Assembly (NCBI GenBank): GCA_014526335.1
Contig: JACTAT010000040.1
Coordinates: 4,199,582 to 4,263,581, forward strand
Origin: Chrysaora quinquecirrha
Taxonomy: Eukaryota; Cnidaria; Scyphozoa; Semaeostomeae; Pelagiidae
Reading direction: 5' to 3'
Length of the DNA stretch: 64,000 nucleotides
The notes beneath the pieces were generated by a model, which was not told the DNA's origin, ran no database searches, and saw only the letters and a list, made by a program, of their open reading frames with translations. The position numbers and the translations under genes are program-made. Position 1 is the stretch's first letter, and each line of letters begins with the position of its first letter. Positions 38,846-50,229 of this stretch are shown piece by piece.

Positions 38846-40911
38846 ATGACTCTAATTAGTTTGTTTTAATATTTGCTTTTGCTGTGCTGACTTATGCTGT
38901 GTTACGTATTGATAGAGTGTTTTTAATTAGCTGTAAACTAGTATTCCCTTGCTAACCTTTAGAACCAAGATATCCAGGTTGCATGGATTACCTTAATAGC
39001 TGTGCCAAGTTTCAGGGTAGTTCTCGCAGGTTCATAGATGGGAAAGTAAGCCTTTTGTACCGGCCCTGGCCAAACGATCAAACGTTGTAGAATCAAACTC
39101 TATATTTTCTTCGTCAAAGAATGTATTACCAGTTGTTCAAGTAGCAAAACTTGAAGCAGAAAATGTTTTTGAAGTATTTCCAAAACATTCCTAAGTAATT
39201 CTGCTTACAAAGTCTTGCTTACCAAGCACCGTTCTTAGCGTCGCCAAACGGTAAACAAGTATTAATATTCCATCAACAATGTTTCATTGTTTTTCCAGGG
39301 TGTTACTTGCTATTTCCAAATTAAAATGCATAAGACTTCATACTTTGCTGATCAATGGCATTTTATAGCTTTGAAAACGAACTTCTACATACTTTCATTG
39401 CCAATACCCTGTCCAATTAATGTTTTATGCAAAATTTCATGCACTTCATTTTCACAATAATAAGTGATACTCTTAGCTTCTAATTTGCGTAGTTTTCAAA
39501 TTTGATGCATTTGCTGGGTTATGGCTTATTTTTTATTTGTTTTATTTTGGTTGTTTACTTGAATTGGGTACCAGTGTTTATGGACAAAACTACAACGTAA
39601 AAGGGGCGTATTTCATCCATTACTTCTTCTTACAGTTTTTCGTTCAATTGTTTGTTTTGAAAGTTAGGGTACTGATTTAGTATCCCAGCCTTCACTCTTC
39701 ATGGATCTTATTTTCATTCCTCAGTAACTATCTCGTACTCAAACAACGATTGTCCCTCTAGCAGTGTCTCCTGGCGCTTTAATCATCTCGTGCACTCTGC
39801 ATAAGGCAATACTGCACACCTTCATTCACACTAAAAATGGTTTATGTTTGACACCTAAAAGAGGAAACAAAAAACCTATTGCCCGAAAATGTTTCAGATG
39901 TTTATCGCAATTTTGAAGTTCTGTACCACTCAGAAATTAAGAATCTATTGTTAATCTATTGTTGTTTCACATGTTGTTTCTGTTTCACACCTTCACACTG
40001 AATATTGTTTTAAGACTTTGTAAACAGGCTCAAGAAGACGATAAGAAATAACACACACAAGCACCAGAATAGTTTCTCTTCTTGAAAAATCAATTTTTAA
40101 TTGCAGATGATAAGAAAAGTAACAAGCAATAACCCTTGCATTTTCCAATTCAAATCAGACTACCCCTAGCGTGTCTATAAATTGATATTGTATTGTAAAT
40201 AAAATGAAAAGCAACATTTCTATTGAAAAACCTGCAATTGAAAACTACTTATGGGACAGCAATGACAAATATTCGATTTTTAGGAAGACTTGTTCAGGGA
40301 AGGAAAGAGTTTCTCTCTAAAGGCAGGCTACTAGTTGTAACTGCTAATTTATGTCAACGTGTTAACAACTAATAAGAACCATAGGATACAGTTGATCCCC
40401 AGTTGATCGCGGTCGTTGGAGCTCTCATGTCGACTGCGACTCCTGGAAATCAGTGGTTAACTAGTCGCATAAGTTGAACATGTCGAAGTTTCTGGACCTG
40501 TGCGTCGGCTATCTGGTTACCGTCAAAATCGGACTAGTTTCCAGAGGGGTTATGCCGAAAAGTTTGTGGCGATGAATTAGTTCCAAAAGATCGCTGATTA
40601 GCAATGTCCACCTGGCTTCATTGCAAGATGCCTCTGCAAGACACCTCGGCAAGATCTTCCCAAGTTTTAGAAATTTAGAGATTCTTCATAGTTACAAGAC
40701 CTCCTTTTCCAAATGCAGATTATCCAAACAGATATGCAATATAATATCAAATGGGATTTCATTTTTTGCTGCAGAAGGCATTTATCCTTTGGTCGTATTA
40801 CTCAAAAAGTTCCTTAAAATAACCCACAGATTTACTGATATGTTCTATAGGCAATAGCAGGAATGTCTTAAAATTATCTATAAATTCAGTATCTCGTGTG
40901 TTCAAATACTT
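38846..40911. other. Convergent intergenic region SDHC-ARCN1
   Basis: It holds the SDHC 3' UTR and the ARCN1 3' UTR. A family G MITE is at 39061-39304. An AATAAA lies at about 40198. No further gene is seen. Confidence 0.5.
39061..39304. mobile_element. MITE family G copy
   Basis: It runs from CGGCCCTGGCCAAACGATCAAACG to ACAATGTTTCATTGTTTTTCCAGGG. The left end is well preserved. Confidence 0.75.
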
Positions 40912-41001
40912 CTAGACTATTTCATATTTCTCCACTGTCAATGCTTTTTCCTGGGAAAACTTCACTGGTGCATTACTTTCCGAGTTGGTTACTTCATTAA
41001 T
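40912..41001 (-). CDS. ARCN1: ARCN1 terminal exon
   Basis: 90 nt. It reads [20 protein letters not shown] and ends EKYEIV, TAG at 40912-40914. Confidence 0.95.
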   Translation of the reverse strand: MNEVTNSESNAPVKFSQEKALTVEKYEIV

Positions 41002-44000
41002 CTGAAACAAAAAGAAAGTTCGCGTCAGTCTTAACTACCCGAAACTCACTAAGCAGCGCTTCAAACTTTAACAAGTGCCTCAATGGATAAGACTGCAGCT
41101 TCACTTGTCTTGAACTGATGGCATTCAAGACAGCTATCACCATTCTTTAAATGGCATACCACAATAGATGGGATCTTTACATGGAATGCATGATCAGAGA
41201 GCAAACGAAGTTTCCACTGAGCTATAGAGCTCAATGAAATGGCCGAGTAACTCTCTGAGTCATACAGCCCAAGACTCTCCTCCGTTTGACCTTTTGTGTT
41301 TCGGCTATGTTGAGCCTTCTTCAGCACCATACATATTTGTACATATTTTTTTGTTCGCCATTCATGAAAAACACAAATGGTCAAACGGAGGAGAGCCTTG
41401 GGCTGTATGACTCAGAGAGTTACTCTGCGATTTCATTGAGCTCTATAGCTCAGTGGAAACGTCGTTGGCTCTCTGATCATGCAGTCCAGGTTCGAATCCC
41501 ATCTATTGTGGTATGCCACTTGTGGAAAAAATCAATTCATTCTTTAAATTTACGTTTCTACAGTGGGTGTTCTACCTTTGTCATTAATAGACAACAGGTA
41601 TCAGGGCTAAGGACCTAATATGAGTCATGAGGTTTTTGGGAGATATTCATGACAACACACACGACAACAGTCACTAGAAGAAAGCTAGTCTATCTATCCA
41701 TGTCATGGTGTGATAGCTGGTCATGCCACATGCTTTATAAAACCTGGCTTTGTTTTCGGCACCATTGGTACCTCCTACCCTTTTCGAAAATGAAAGTGCC
41801 CTTCAAGCAAGGGTTGCAACCTGGCACACTTTGCAATTGATTTAAAAAGGTTTCTGAGATAGGAGAAAAAGTTGAACAAAATCACTTATAAATAAGTGCA
41901 TCCATATAAAAGTATTATGGATATTATTTATACTAGTTTTTGAGTAGTACAAAACTTCAAAATTGATGTGAACAGCCGAAACATTTTCGGGCATACTTAA
42001 AAGCTTTTTTTGTCTGACACTCCTCAGAGTATAAACGTCAGAAACAGACCGAAGCACTTGGAAAAGGCGGAAATTCATACCCAAATGCGCATCGAAATGC
42101 ACCAATCAGACATAATGTAATATTTAAATACTTACATGAATATTACACATGGGTTTTGGCGAATAGAATGACACATGAATTGGATAGAAATCATCTGGGT
42201 GCCCTGATATCGTGAATTCAAGACTTCCTGAAGAATTGGATGCATCGATTACAGCCAACTGCCAATTTAAAACTGATTTTTTATGATCATAATGATATTC
42301 ACCAGACAAGTCTCCTACCACAGGGCCACCAACGCCAGATCTACAAAATAAAGAGCAACGTTTAGAGGACTCGGAAGATGAAAAATAAAACAAAAAGTCT
42401 GCAAAACATTCATTTATAAGAATTGTTCAACCACAAATTATGGCAGGGTCTCTTAGGTATTGGCACTATTACTCAAGTATCCAAGAACGAAAAATTTTTG
42501 TTTGCCCCTCATCTGATTAATAATCCTTTCACGACTTACAGAAACATCATCGCCAAGCCTCTGGCCAAACGATCAAACATTGTTGGTCAAACACTTGAAA
42601 TTTGCTTATCAAGCAAAATGTTTCACAGTTTGGTCACGCCAAAAAATGCTGCTTGTCCAACAAGTTTTGCTAGAGCTCAAAAAATGTTTTTGAACTTTTT
42701 TGTGAAACAAATTTTGCTTATTTTGGCTTGGGGAGCAATGTTTTGTGACATGGTGAAACTGTGAAACATTTTGCTTGATAAGAAATTTCAGATGTTTGGC
42801 AAATCATGTTTGATCTTATAGCCAGGTTCTAACTACACATAAATTTTTGCACCAAAGCAGCCGAACAACTCAACTATTCAAAACAATTCCAAAACAAAAC
42901 ACAAAATACATTCAAAACAGTTTCATCAAAGAATTTGGACTTACGGCACAGGTATCTGAATAAGGACATCATTCAATTCCAGATCTTCTTGATTCAATTC
43001 GTATTCAATGGTTACTTCACATTGACCATCATTCTCATTAGGCCAGCAATTAACTGTAAAACAAAGTAACGCATGTATTCATGGCCTCAACGAAAAATAC
43101 AACACACTGAAGTCAACACAGGGTAAAGGGTAACTATAAACATCAATGGTCTCATTACTGAAACAAAGATACGGATTTTCTACGGAACTTTCTAGTATGT
43201 AAAAAGGAGGGTCATATATGTATTTTTTTTATTATAGACTCTTTGTAAGAAACCCAGATTCAGGCAAAAAATTTTAGAAACTCGAGTACAGGAATATTTT
43301 CCAAAGAAACTTGTCAACTCAGTCTCGGAATATTTGCTTTTATTTCTCGAGTTTTGTCTACAATAGGAAATTTTCGTTACACGCAGAGAAATAAGAAAAC
43401 TACATGCATTTAAATACGATCAAGAAACTGGTTCAGAACATCATACAGCAATAATTACTGTCGCCAATATTAGTAACTCTTGTGAAACTTTCAGAGTTGG
43501 CCAAAAGTTTAAGTTTCTTACAAAGAATATTTGCAGTGAAAGGTGTGATTATACTAAAGCGAGATAGACTCAGTCAAAAAGTTATTTTCTCCATCCTCGA
43601 ACAAATTAAATCAAGGAACTACACAACTGTATTACAAAAAGTGACAGCGCATCAGTAAAATGCCACCAATATCAAAAAAGATCTGCATCAATTTCATTTC
43701 AACGGTGGCTCATGCAAAGTCTCTGTTAGTTCTCGAACTATCGTTACGTTTATGAAAAGCGAGTTAAGGAAGAAACAATCTACATTAGACAGAACTTATC
43801 AAAGGGAAAAGAACTTAAATCAAACGACTCAATAAACATCAACTTACTTGTAAGTGGAATCATATTTTCGTCTTTAGTTTGCAATCGCCATTTTAACACT
43901 CCAATTTCATTATTAATTGGGAAGCCTTTTCCTCCTTGCTTTAGGCCAACAACGGAATTCTGGTTGAACAGTTTCTTGTCTATGTTTGGATGAGTCTAAA

Positions 44001-47000
44001 ACAGAGAAAAACTCAATTTAAATTAACTAGAACAACATCCCTAAACGCAATGGTATAAAAAGATCCATATCTGGAATATTATACCGCATTTTAACATTAA
44101 CTCAGGACTATTTTCTCTAGAAGTGGAAAAAGCTCATTTTTGGCGGTTTAAACCCTACACTTGCATATTGTTATGTAGAAAAAACCTGTTGTCGTACCCA
44201 CTATGGTCGTTATATTTGGGCAAAACGTCTTTGCTTAATTCAAAAAGTCTGAAAAGACAGGAACTTTCAGTACTGATGCCTAGCAAATATAAAGATAGCA
44301 GCAGCAGTACGTTAGTGAGTGCTGCTCTGCAAGGGTGCACAGAGCACAGTGAATACATTGAGTGAATATATTTGTTGCTGGGAGCCATATTTCCTGAAAG
44401 ACTGTTCATAAATAAGTTTTACAGACAATCAAAGTAGAATGCATGCATAATCATACTCTCAAAATGAAAGCGGAGTCATATGAACGTTGACGAGTGACTT
44501 TAATTCATATGTGCGTGGTAGACTTATTACATTCGTCGCAATGTACGCTCCTTCAAACCCCCACCATTCCGCTGCAAATACTCTGAGGAAACAGCAATTA
44601 TGTTTTTGCAGTTGTTGTTAGTAGCTGTTTCCGAAAGAGTTGGAGGAATTTAATATATCTTTGTGCATGGCTGGTCTGAGCCGGTCAGGGTTTCTGTTGT
44701 TCTATCAAAACACATACACAGCAACTGCCAAGGGTAATGGTGGACAATATTTGCACTGACAAAACTTTCAATTGAACTGAAGGCTAAACTCCGCCACAGG
44801 CACTGTAATTTTGGCTTTTCCAGGTTATACTTCTGCCAGATTAAACTGTGCCTAGGACAGTAACCCTGGTGCAACAAGGAGGCTTGAGAACTCAAATAAG
44901 AATTCACAGAGATTCCTTCAAATTAAATTTCTGCAGCGACTAATTTTCACATCTTTCCCTATCATAGGAAATTTTGAAATTCTGTACAGATCGATAGACT
45001 TCAATATGTCAACGATTGTATTGAGTACCACCAACCTGCATTTGAAAGGCTCTGTTGTCGTTATTATCAACCTGCAAGGAGATTCTTGCAAGCGATGGAT
45101 CTGAGATTCTAAGTAAAGCCATTCCCCTAACTTCCATGTTCTGTAGGCCACCATGACGACCGGCAGTCAATGAAATCTTCTCATCCACTTTGATGTGAAC
45201 ACTAAAAGATAGGACAATGTTATTTACACTTAATCTCAACAATGTTGTGCATGATTGTAGCTGCTTCTGTTCAACGAACAGTATAGATCATTTCGGTAGC
45301 ATTTAGATTTATGGAAATCGCAAGATATCAATCTTTCGATGCGAAAATCGTATAAAGCACCCAAAAATTAGTCTAGGTGCAAAGTTTTACTATCTCAGCG
45401 CTTCTACAATCGATTTTACGAGCGTTCAAAGTTCACAATTTTATAAGGGCTTTGACCGTGTGGGGTAAAAGTTTCACCAAGTTCATTTTTAGCTATCAAA
45501 GCCTTTATGAAGTCGGGAACTTTGAATGCTCATAAAATTAAGAACACAAGCGCCAGGACAGTGAAACTTTGTACCTAGACTAAGTTTTGACTGCTTTATA
45601 AGATTTTCATATCGAAAACTCGATATCATGTGATTTCGAAAAATTTTAATGCTGTCTGACGTCATGCCGAAGTGATCTATTGCTTAGCAATGTTTCTGAA
45701 ACACTTCAAACAACATTTTCTGCTTTTTGCAAGCAAAATGTTTGAGGAGAAATGATCAATGAACATGGTGAAATGGTCAAACGTTATATTTGGCAAGCAA
45801 ATTTCAGATGGTTGAAAAACGGTGTTTGACCGTGTGGCCAGCGACTTCCACTATTCACTGTGCACTGCAAATGACAATTGTATTACAAAAAAAGATCTTG
45901 AATAAAGGAAGCAGTTGAAATATGAACTCTTTTTACCTTGCTATTGGCATTGTTGGAGTTGGAGCTTTCGATATATTTCTATTTGAACCAGGGCTTGTTA
46001 TTTCTGTAGAAATAAAACACTATATTCGTCATTTTACCACATAACAAAACGACAAACAGTGCTCAATTGGCAGTAAAAGACGATAATTGACAATCGACAG
46101 ATGCAACTTAATCCACTGGTCTACAATTTGAATGATTCTCTATTTACTATCCACCGATTACAATAATGTTAATTTTCATCCTGAGGAATTTTTGCAGCCA
46201 ATTTTCATCCCTATAAAATCAACATCTCGAACAGTGGATCTAGGAGGATGAGAAATAAAAGGGTGAAAACTTCAACTTCAAACCTGTTCCTTCTTGTCTT
46301 AATTTATTAACAAATGAATCAACATCTTTTCCTTTCCCACCAAGTTTCAATGCTTTTCCACTACCAGCTGGCCTGCAGAATCAAAAACACTTTCCGTTAA
46401 TGGAGATTGTTTTGAGATACTGTGAAAATAGGTGGTGTGGTCGAGTGGTCAAGGCGTTCGGCTCACGATCGCAAGATAATGGGTTCGAATCTCGTCTGGA
46501 CCACTTTCCACAAGCCAACAGTCAACTCAGCTGTCCATCCTTCCAAGGTCGGTAAATGAGTACCCAGGGTATTCGTTATAGAATATCAGTCTGGGGGCAC
46601 AAGCTGCAGGTCCACATCAGCTGTATAGCTGCCAGAACCCCTGACCTGAATTAACAAATAAAGATTGCTTGCTTGCTTGCTTGCTTGCAAGAGGGTAATG
46701 CCACAAACGCCTCCACACAGGCCCACATCATCACAGGCAAAATGAAGAACTCCTGAGTGCAAAATTTTGTAAGTCAAATTCCTTCCACTTTTAAAAGCTT
46801 TCGCTTTTGGGTAAAGTATAAATGATAGGCAGTTTTCTTTGATTACACCAGATAATTCTGTTAACTGATAAAGTCAATATTAAAAGTTAATGATTCAGAT
46901 AAATGCCATCCTTAAAGAGGGTGCTTTTTGAAGGGTGTTTAAAGTAGGGGGCATTTATTTCATAATTTTATTTTTTAAGGGGGGATCAATTTCATGTGAG

Positions 47001-48202
47001 GTCATTTACAAGAGGAAGGATTTTTATCAAAGTAAAACATAAAGCAGTTGCTCATATATATAAACTGTTATTTGGTAAATCTTTGCATCAACACATGATC
47101 CATACCTTGTTGGATATGAAGGTTTCTGTTGTACAGGTTCTGATATTGCAGTATCTCCAACAACAGGGTTATTGACTTCATGCCTTGATGATGAGGATGC
47201 CATGCTACCAAATCCACCGAGTAATGCACTTGTTCTGCCTTTGCCAGCTGCAGCTCTTTGTAATTCCTTTGCTTTCCTTTTCATTTGTTCTTTAGCTTCA
47301 ATTTCTTGTGTCTAAAAGAGGAGGTTCACAGGTTGTTTAAGATGATAATAACAATGCTTGATATCTGTTGTTGTGAAGTTTAATTAAGATGATGATAGAA
47401 ATTGTCTAGTGGAGATCAGCCATTATCGGGTTATACAGTTTCTGAAGCAGTGATAAATAAGATCTTGCAGAATGCATGTCAATAGCTTCAGATGGCAAAT
47501 TTCATAGATTAAGCAGTGGCTGCACATACAACTTTTCATTCTTTTGGAGCGACACTCCTGAAAATGCCCTGCTCTGAGAAATTCTGACATGGCTAAATGC
47601 TTCAACAGAAGTGTGGGGACAGAAATTCTGCAACAATCAACTTGTGTGGAAAGAGGCATGGATATCTAGAACAAAAAACAGGCTACATACTGCAACATTA
47701 TTGGCAACAAGCCAAACCATGCCGCAAAAAGTTCAACCAAATCAACATTCTGCGAACATGTTTGTCAGGAAGTACACAAAACATTTTGTTCTAAAATCTA
47801 TCCCTCACTACACATGCAACTTAGTTTTTACGGTTTTTACAGTTGCACTGACACATTTTTATAATGTCCTATCCCCATTTCAAGCAAAAAGTTGCATATG
47901 TATCCATGGCTTTAGAGAGCTTGAACCAAGCTGAAGGAAATTTTGTCAGGTTTGCATAAGTGCTAATCTGGAAATCTCAAACAGGGTGTGAAAGATCTGA
48001 AAATTCCTCACTTTGTTTGATAACAGACAAACATTACTCACCCTCCTGACAGCATTAATGACCCTCTCTTCATGACTGTCCATTTCAATAAATGTTCTAA
48101 TTTGAGCCAAGTTAACATTCTCTCTGTATCCAAGTGCCACAATTTCATCAAATGCAAATAAAAGCTGGAATGAGTTCTCCAAAATTTCAGACTCTTCAAG
48201 AA
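40912..48202 (-). CDS. ARCN1: Coatomer subunit delta (archain)
   Basis: This is the COPI coat subunit acting in retrograde Golgi-to-ER and intra-Golgi transport. Nine minus-strand exons join in phase: 48202-48042 (open into the gap), 47311-47106, 46372-46284, 46003-45937, 45201-45036, 43995-43848, 43053-42945, 42340-42136 and 41001-40912. They encode the end of the longin domain ([20 protein letters not shown]), the coiled MKRKAKELQ linker, [20 protein letters not shown], and a full mu-homology domain ([78 protein letters not shown]). It ends VEKYEIV. The N-terminal ~100 residues are missing at the gap. The linker is Ser-rich and more divergent. Confidence 0.95.
41140..41530. mobile_element. 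SINE-like family S2, head-to-head inverted pair
   Basis: The left copy (minus, about 41140-41345) and right copy (plus, about 41350-41530) form a large inverted repeat. The right copy has A box TAGCTCAGTGG (41446-41456) and B box GGTTCGAATCC (41489-41499). It lies in the last ARCN1 intron. Confidence 0.8.
41930..42115. repeat. Dispersed repeat R copy
   Basis: It contains GAGTAGTACAAAACTTCAAAATTG, TTTTTTTGTCTGACACTCC, AAACGTCAGAAACAGACCGA and GAAATGCACCAATCAGA, as at 7541 and 28010. Confidence 0.6.
42136..42340 (-). CDS. ARCN1: ARCN1 exon, mu-homology domain
   Basis: 205 nt. It reads [20 protein letters not shown] and NIH at the donor CAT/gtaagt. Confidence 0.95.
42550..42831. mobile_element. 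MITE family G copy in ARCN1 intron
   Basis: CTCTGGCCAAACGATCAAACATTG opens the element, and ATCATGTTTGATCTTATAGCCAGG closes it. Confidence 0.75.
42945..43053 (-). CDS. ARCN1: ARCN1 exon, mu-homology domain
   Basis: 109 nt. It reads [20 protein letters not shown]. Confidence 0.95.
43215..43545. mobile_element. Degenerate MITE of the CTTA-word group
   Basis: The inverted pieces TTTGTAAGAAACCCAGATTCAGG and GGCCAAAAGTTTAAGTTTCTTACAAAG flank the interior. The ends are decayed. Confidence 0.45.
43848..43995 (-). CDS. ARCN1: ARCN1 exon, mu-homology domain
   Basis: 148 nt. It reads [20 protein letters not shown] and GVLKWRLQ, ending PLT. Confidence 0.95.
44105..45030. other. ARCN1 intron, no exon
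   Basis: 44520-44650 is a small inverted element (GACTTATTACATTCG...CTGTTTCCGAAAGAG) related to 19447-19539. The remainder is unassigned. Confidence 0.4.
45036..45201 (-). CDS. ARCN1: ARCN1 exon, start of mu-homology domain
   Basis: 166 nt. It reads [20 protein letters not shown] and ends RAFQMQ/gttggt. Confidence 0.95.
45286..45680. mobile_element. Palindromic MITE, family P-like
   Basis: GATCATTTCGG and the inverted CCGAAGTGATC bound a long inverted repeat. The centre is GGGCTTTGACCGTGTGGGG...GTTTCACC. Confidence 0.65.
45682..45850. mobile_element. MITE family G fragment
   Basis: It contains GCTTAGCAATGTTTCTGAAAC, GAAATGGTCAAACG and the terminal GGTGTTTGACCGTGTGGCCAG. Confidence 0.6.
45937..46003 (-). 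CDS. ARCN1: ARCN1 exon, Pro/Thr linker
   Basis: 67 nt with good splice sites. It reads [20 protein letters not shown], the variable linker before the mu-homology domain. Confidence 0.85.
46284..46372 (-). CDS. ARCN1: ARCN1 exon
   Basis: 89 nt. It contains [20 protein letters not shown], strongly conserved in delta-COP. Confidence 0.94.
46434..46690 (+). mobile_element. tRNA-derived SINE, family S1
   Basis: A box TGGTCGAGTGG (46438-46448) and B box GGTTCGAATCT (46482-46492). The body is as in the 6386 copy. The tail is AACAAATAAAG followed by four or five TTGC repeats, a typical SINE tail. It is not a functional tRNA gene. Confidence 0.9.
47106..47311 (-). CDS. ARCN1: ARCN1 exon, coiled linker
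   Basis: 206 nt from acceptor ctcttttag. It reads [20 protein letters not shown], then a Gly/Ser-rich segment to PSYPTR. Confidence 0.93.
47312..48035. other. ARCN1 intron, nothing identified
   Basis: No exon or repeat boundary is apparent. The plus-strand frames are unsupported. Confidence 0.4.
48042..48202 (-). CDS. ARCN1: ARCN1 exon, longin domain end (gap-truncated)
   Basis: The exon runs out of the gap as [20 protein letters not shown] and ends [13 protein letters not shown]/gtgagt. Confidence 0.95.
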
Positions 48203-48702
48203 NNNNNNNNNNNNNNNNNNNNNNNNNNNNNNNNNNNNNNNNNNNNNNNNNNNNNNNNNNNNNNNNNNNNNNNNNNNNNNNNNNNNNNNNNNNNNNNNNN
48301 NNNNNNNNNNNNNNNNNNNNNNNNNNNNNNNNNNNNNNNNNNNNNNNNNNNNNNNNNNNNNNNNNNNNNNNNNNNNNNNNNNNNNNNNNNNNNNNNNNNN
48401 NNNNNNNNNNNNNNNNNNNNNNNNNNNNNNNNNNNNNNNNNNNNNNNNNNNNNNNNNNNNNNNNNNNNNNNNNNNNNNNNNNNNNNNNNNNNNNNNNNNN
48501 NNNNNNNNNNNNNNNNNNNNNNNNNNNNNNNNNNNNNNNNNNNNNNNNNNNNNNNNNNNNNNNNNNNNNNNNNNNNNNNNNNNNNNNNNNNNNNNNNNNN
48601 NNNNNNNNNNNNNNNNNNNNNNNNNNNNNNNNNNNNNNNNNNNNNNNNNNNNNNNNNNNNNNNNNNNNNNNNNNNNNNNNNNNNNNNNNNNNNNNNNNNN
48701 NN
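48203..48702. other. Assembly gap, exactly 500 N
   Basis: The ARCN1 longin-domain exons end here. The sequence on the right side belongs to something else. Confidence 0.95.
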
Positions 48703-48990
48703 TTGATATTCCGAGAACCTCTTCTCTGAGTTATGAACTACAAATTTCCCATGAAGGAAATTTTCATAAACATCTGGGTGCTGTTCACTTAGACTGAGCA
48801 TATCTCTAAGGTGAACAGGAAGCCACCGAGAATAGTTGACCTTGTCCATTGCGAAAAACCAAGGTCCCATCTGGCAAAGTGTGTCAATGTACAACTGGAA
48901 ATCGCCCTCCCTGAGAGATTTTACAAATGTGAGCAGCAAAATTTCCAATTCTCTTGCCGTTTTACTGCATTCTATGACTCGAGGACCAAA
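48703..48990 (-). CDS. Fragment of an uncharacterised invertebrate protein family
   Basis: The minus frame, open into the gap, reads REGDFQLYIDTLCQMGPWFF, DKVNYSRWLPVHLRDML and HPDVYENFLHGKFVVHNSEK. I recall a similar uncharacterised family, multicopy in cnidarians and molluscs (pattern MLPYFAA...YxRxxxxYLxxMxxLExxHPxVYxxF) and likely transposon-associated. The 5' boundary is unclear. It is not part of ARCN1. Confidence 0.5.
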
Positions 48991-48999
48991 AAAAATTTG

Positions 49000-49715
49000 C
49001 GCATGCGCAGTAAATAATAGCCTTTTTGTACAATTTGTTAAAGTGGGCCTTCCTAATGTACAAGAAATGCTTTGGCAAACATCATCCTTAATCCAGGAAG
49101 CGATTCTGCTTTTAAATACGAAAAGTTTGATTTCACATTTCTGACGTCAAAAATCTATTTTTAGACCTGGCTCCAAATCTTAAAATGATCAGCATGATTC
49201 AAAGTACCTTGACACCAAGTTTCGTGTATTTAACAAAAAGTGAACAGTTTTGATGTTTATTGACACCTATCCAGTGGACTATTAGCCGTTATTGTTATGT
49301 CCACGAGTAATGCTAATCGGCAGCGGCTTAGCCATTCATGTTGTGACAGATTGCAGTTTTGAGCTGATTCTGTCGCGGTTTCGCGGCTTCTGGTCTCCCT
49401 ATAATAGGCCCACTTACTACAACTAAATTCGTAAATGCTTTAAGTACGTGCTTTAAAAACCGTATCTTGTCTATATTAGGAGTCTATAAATTTTAAATGT
49501 GATATCAATTAATAGCTATACTATAAGCCGTTTTAAGACCTTATAAATAGTGTTAAGAGACACTTTTCAGACAACCTTTGATCATCACTAAGTAAATTTA
49601 AAAAGTAATCATGCCCAAGGTAGCAAAAAACAGAAAATCTAAAAAAATAGAATTTTAATAATGGAATGAGATGTACCAACGATCCCCAATAAAAGATCCT
49701 CTTTTATTCTTACTC
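49000..49715. other. Non-coding, nothing identified
   Basis: AT-rich sequence with no supported exon or repeat edge. Confidence 0.35.
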
Positions 49716-49827
49716 GGCGATTTCATTTGAGCTCTATAGCTCAGTGGAAACGTCGTTGGCTCTCTTGTCATGTAGTCCAGGTTCGAATCCCATCTATTGT
49801 GGTATGCTACTTGTGGAAAAATCTATC

Positions 49828-49904
49828 TTTGTGTTCGCAATTCATGACAAATAAATACAAATATGTATGGTGCTGAAGAAGGCTCAACATAGCCGAAACA
49901 CGAA
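49828..49904 (+). ncRNA. Hammerhead-like motif 1 in S2
   Basis: Stem III TTTGTGT (49828-49834) pairs with ACACGAA after GAA (one G-U). The stem I side CGCAAT/TATGGTG is partly paired. The core is CTGAAGA (49873-49879) plus an extra A. Stem II is GGCT/AGCC. GAA is at 49895-49897. Confidence 0.5.
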
Positions 49905-49997
49905 AAAGTCAAAACAGGAGGAGATGGGCTGTATGACTTGGAGAGTTACTCGGCGATTTCATTTGAGCTCTATAGCTCAGAGGAAACGTCTCTAGCC

Positions 49998-50072
49998 TTG
50001 TGTTCGCAATTCATGACAAATATATATAAATAGTTATGGTGCTGAAGAAGGCTTAACATAGCCGAAACACAA
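49998..50072 (+). ncRNA. Hammerhead-like motif 2 in S2
   Basis: Stem III TTGTGT/ACACAA is perfect. Core CTGAAGA (50042-50048) plus an extra A. Stem II is GGCT/AGCC with a TAACAT loop. Confidence 0.5.
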
Positions 50073-50229
50073 AAATCAAACGGGAGGAGAGCCTATGGCT
50101 GTATGACTTGGAGAGTTACTCGGAGATTTCACCAAGTTGAGCTCTACAGCTTAGTGGAACCGTCGTTGACTCTCTGATCAGTTCGTTAGCTAATGTTTTT
50201 CCACTTACTGTCTCCCAAAAGTCATGTTG

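Larger units (their letters stand above)
49720..50180 (+). mobile_element. SINE-like family S2, three tandem units with hammerhead-like motifs
   Basis: The unit landmark GAGCTCTATAGCTCAG recurs at about 49730, 49965 and 50138. Unit 1 has A box 49737-49747 and B box GGTTCGAATCC 49780-49790. Unit 2 lacks about 60 bp including the B box. A hammerhead-like fold lies between each pair of units. Confidence 0.8.

Noticed and set aside
41291..41381. Hammerhead with an exceptionally long stem III
   Set aside because: The complementarity comes from the neighbouring inverted copy. The minus copy itself is truncated before its stem III 5' strand.
41440..41510. tRNA gene (TAGCTCAGTGG ... GGTTCGAATCC)
   Set aside because: The acceptor stem does not pair, and the segment belongs to the repeated S2 family.
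41930..42115. Hammerhead on the minus strand (CTGAGGA...GAAAATG) in repeat R
   Set aside because: The core word matches CTGANGA, but no stem II joins it to the GAA in any of the copies.
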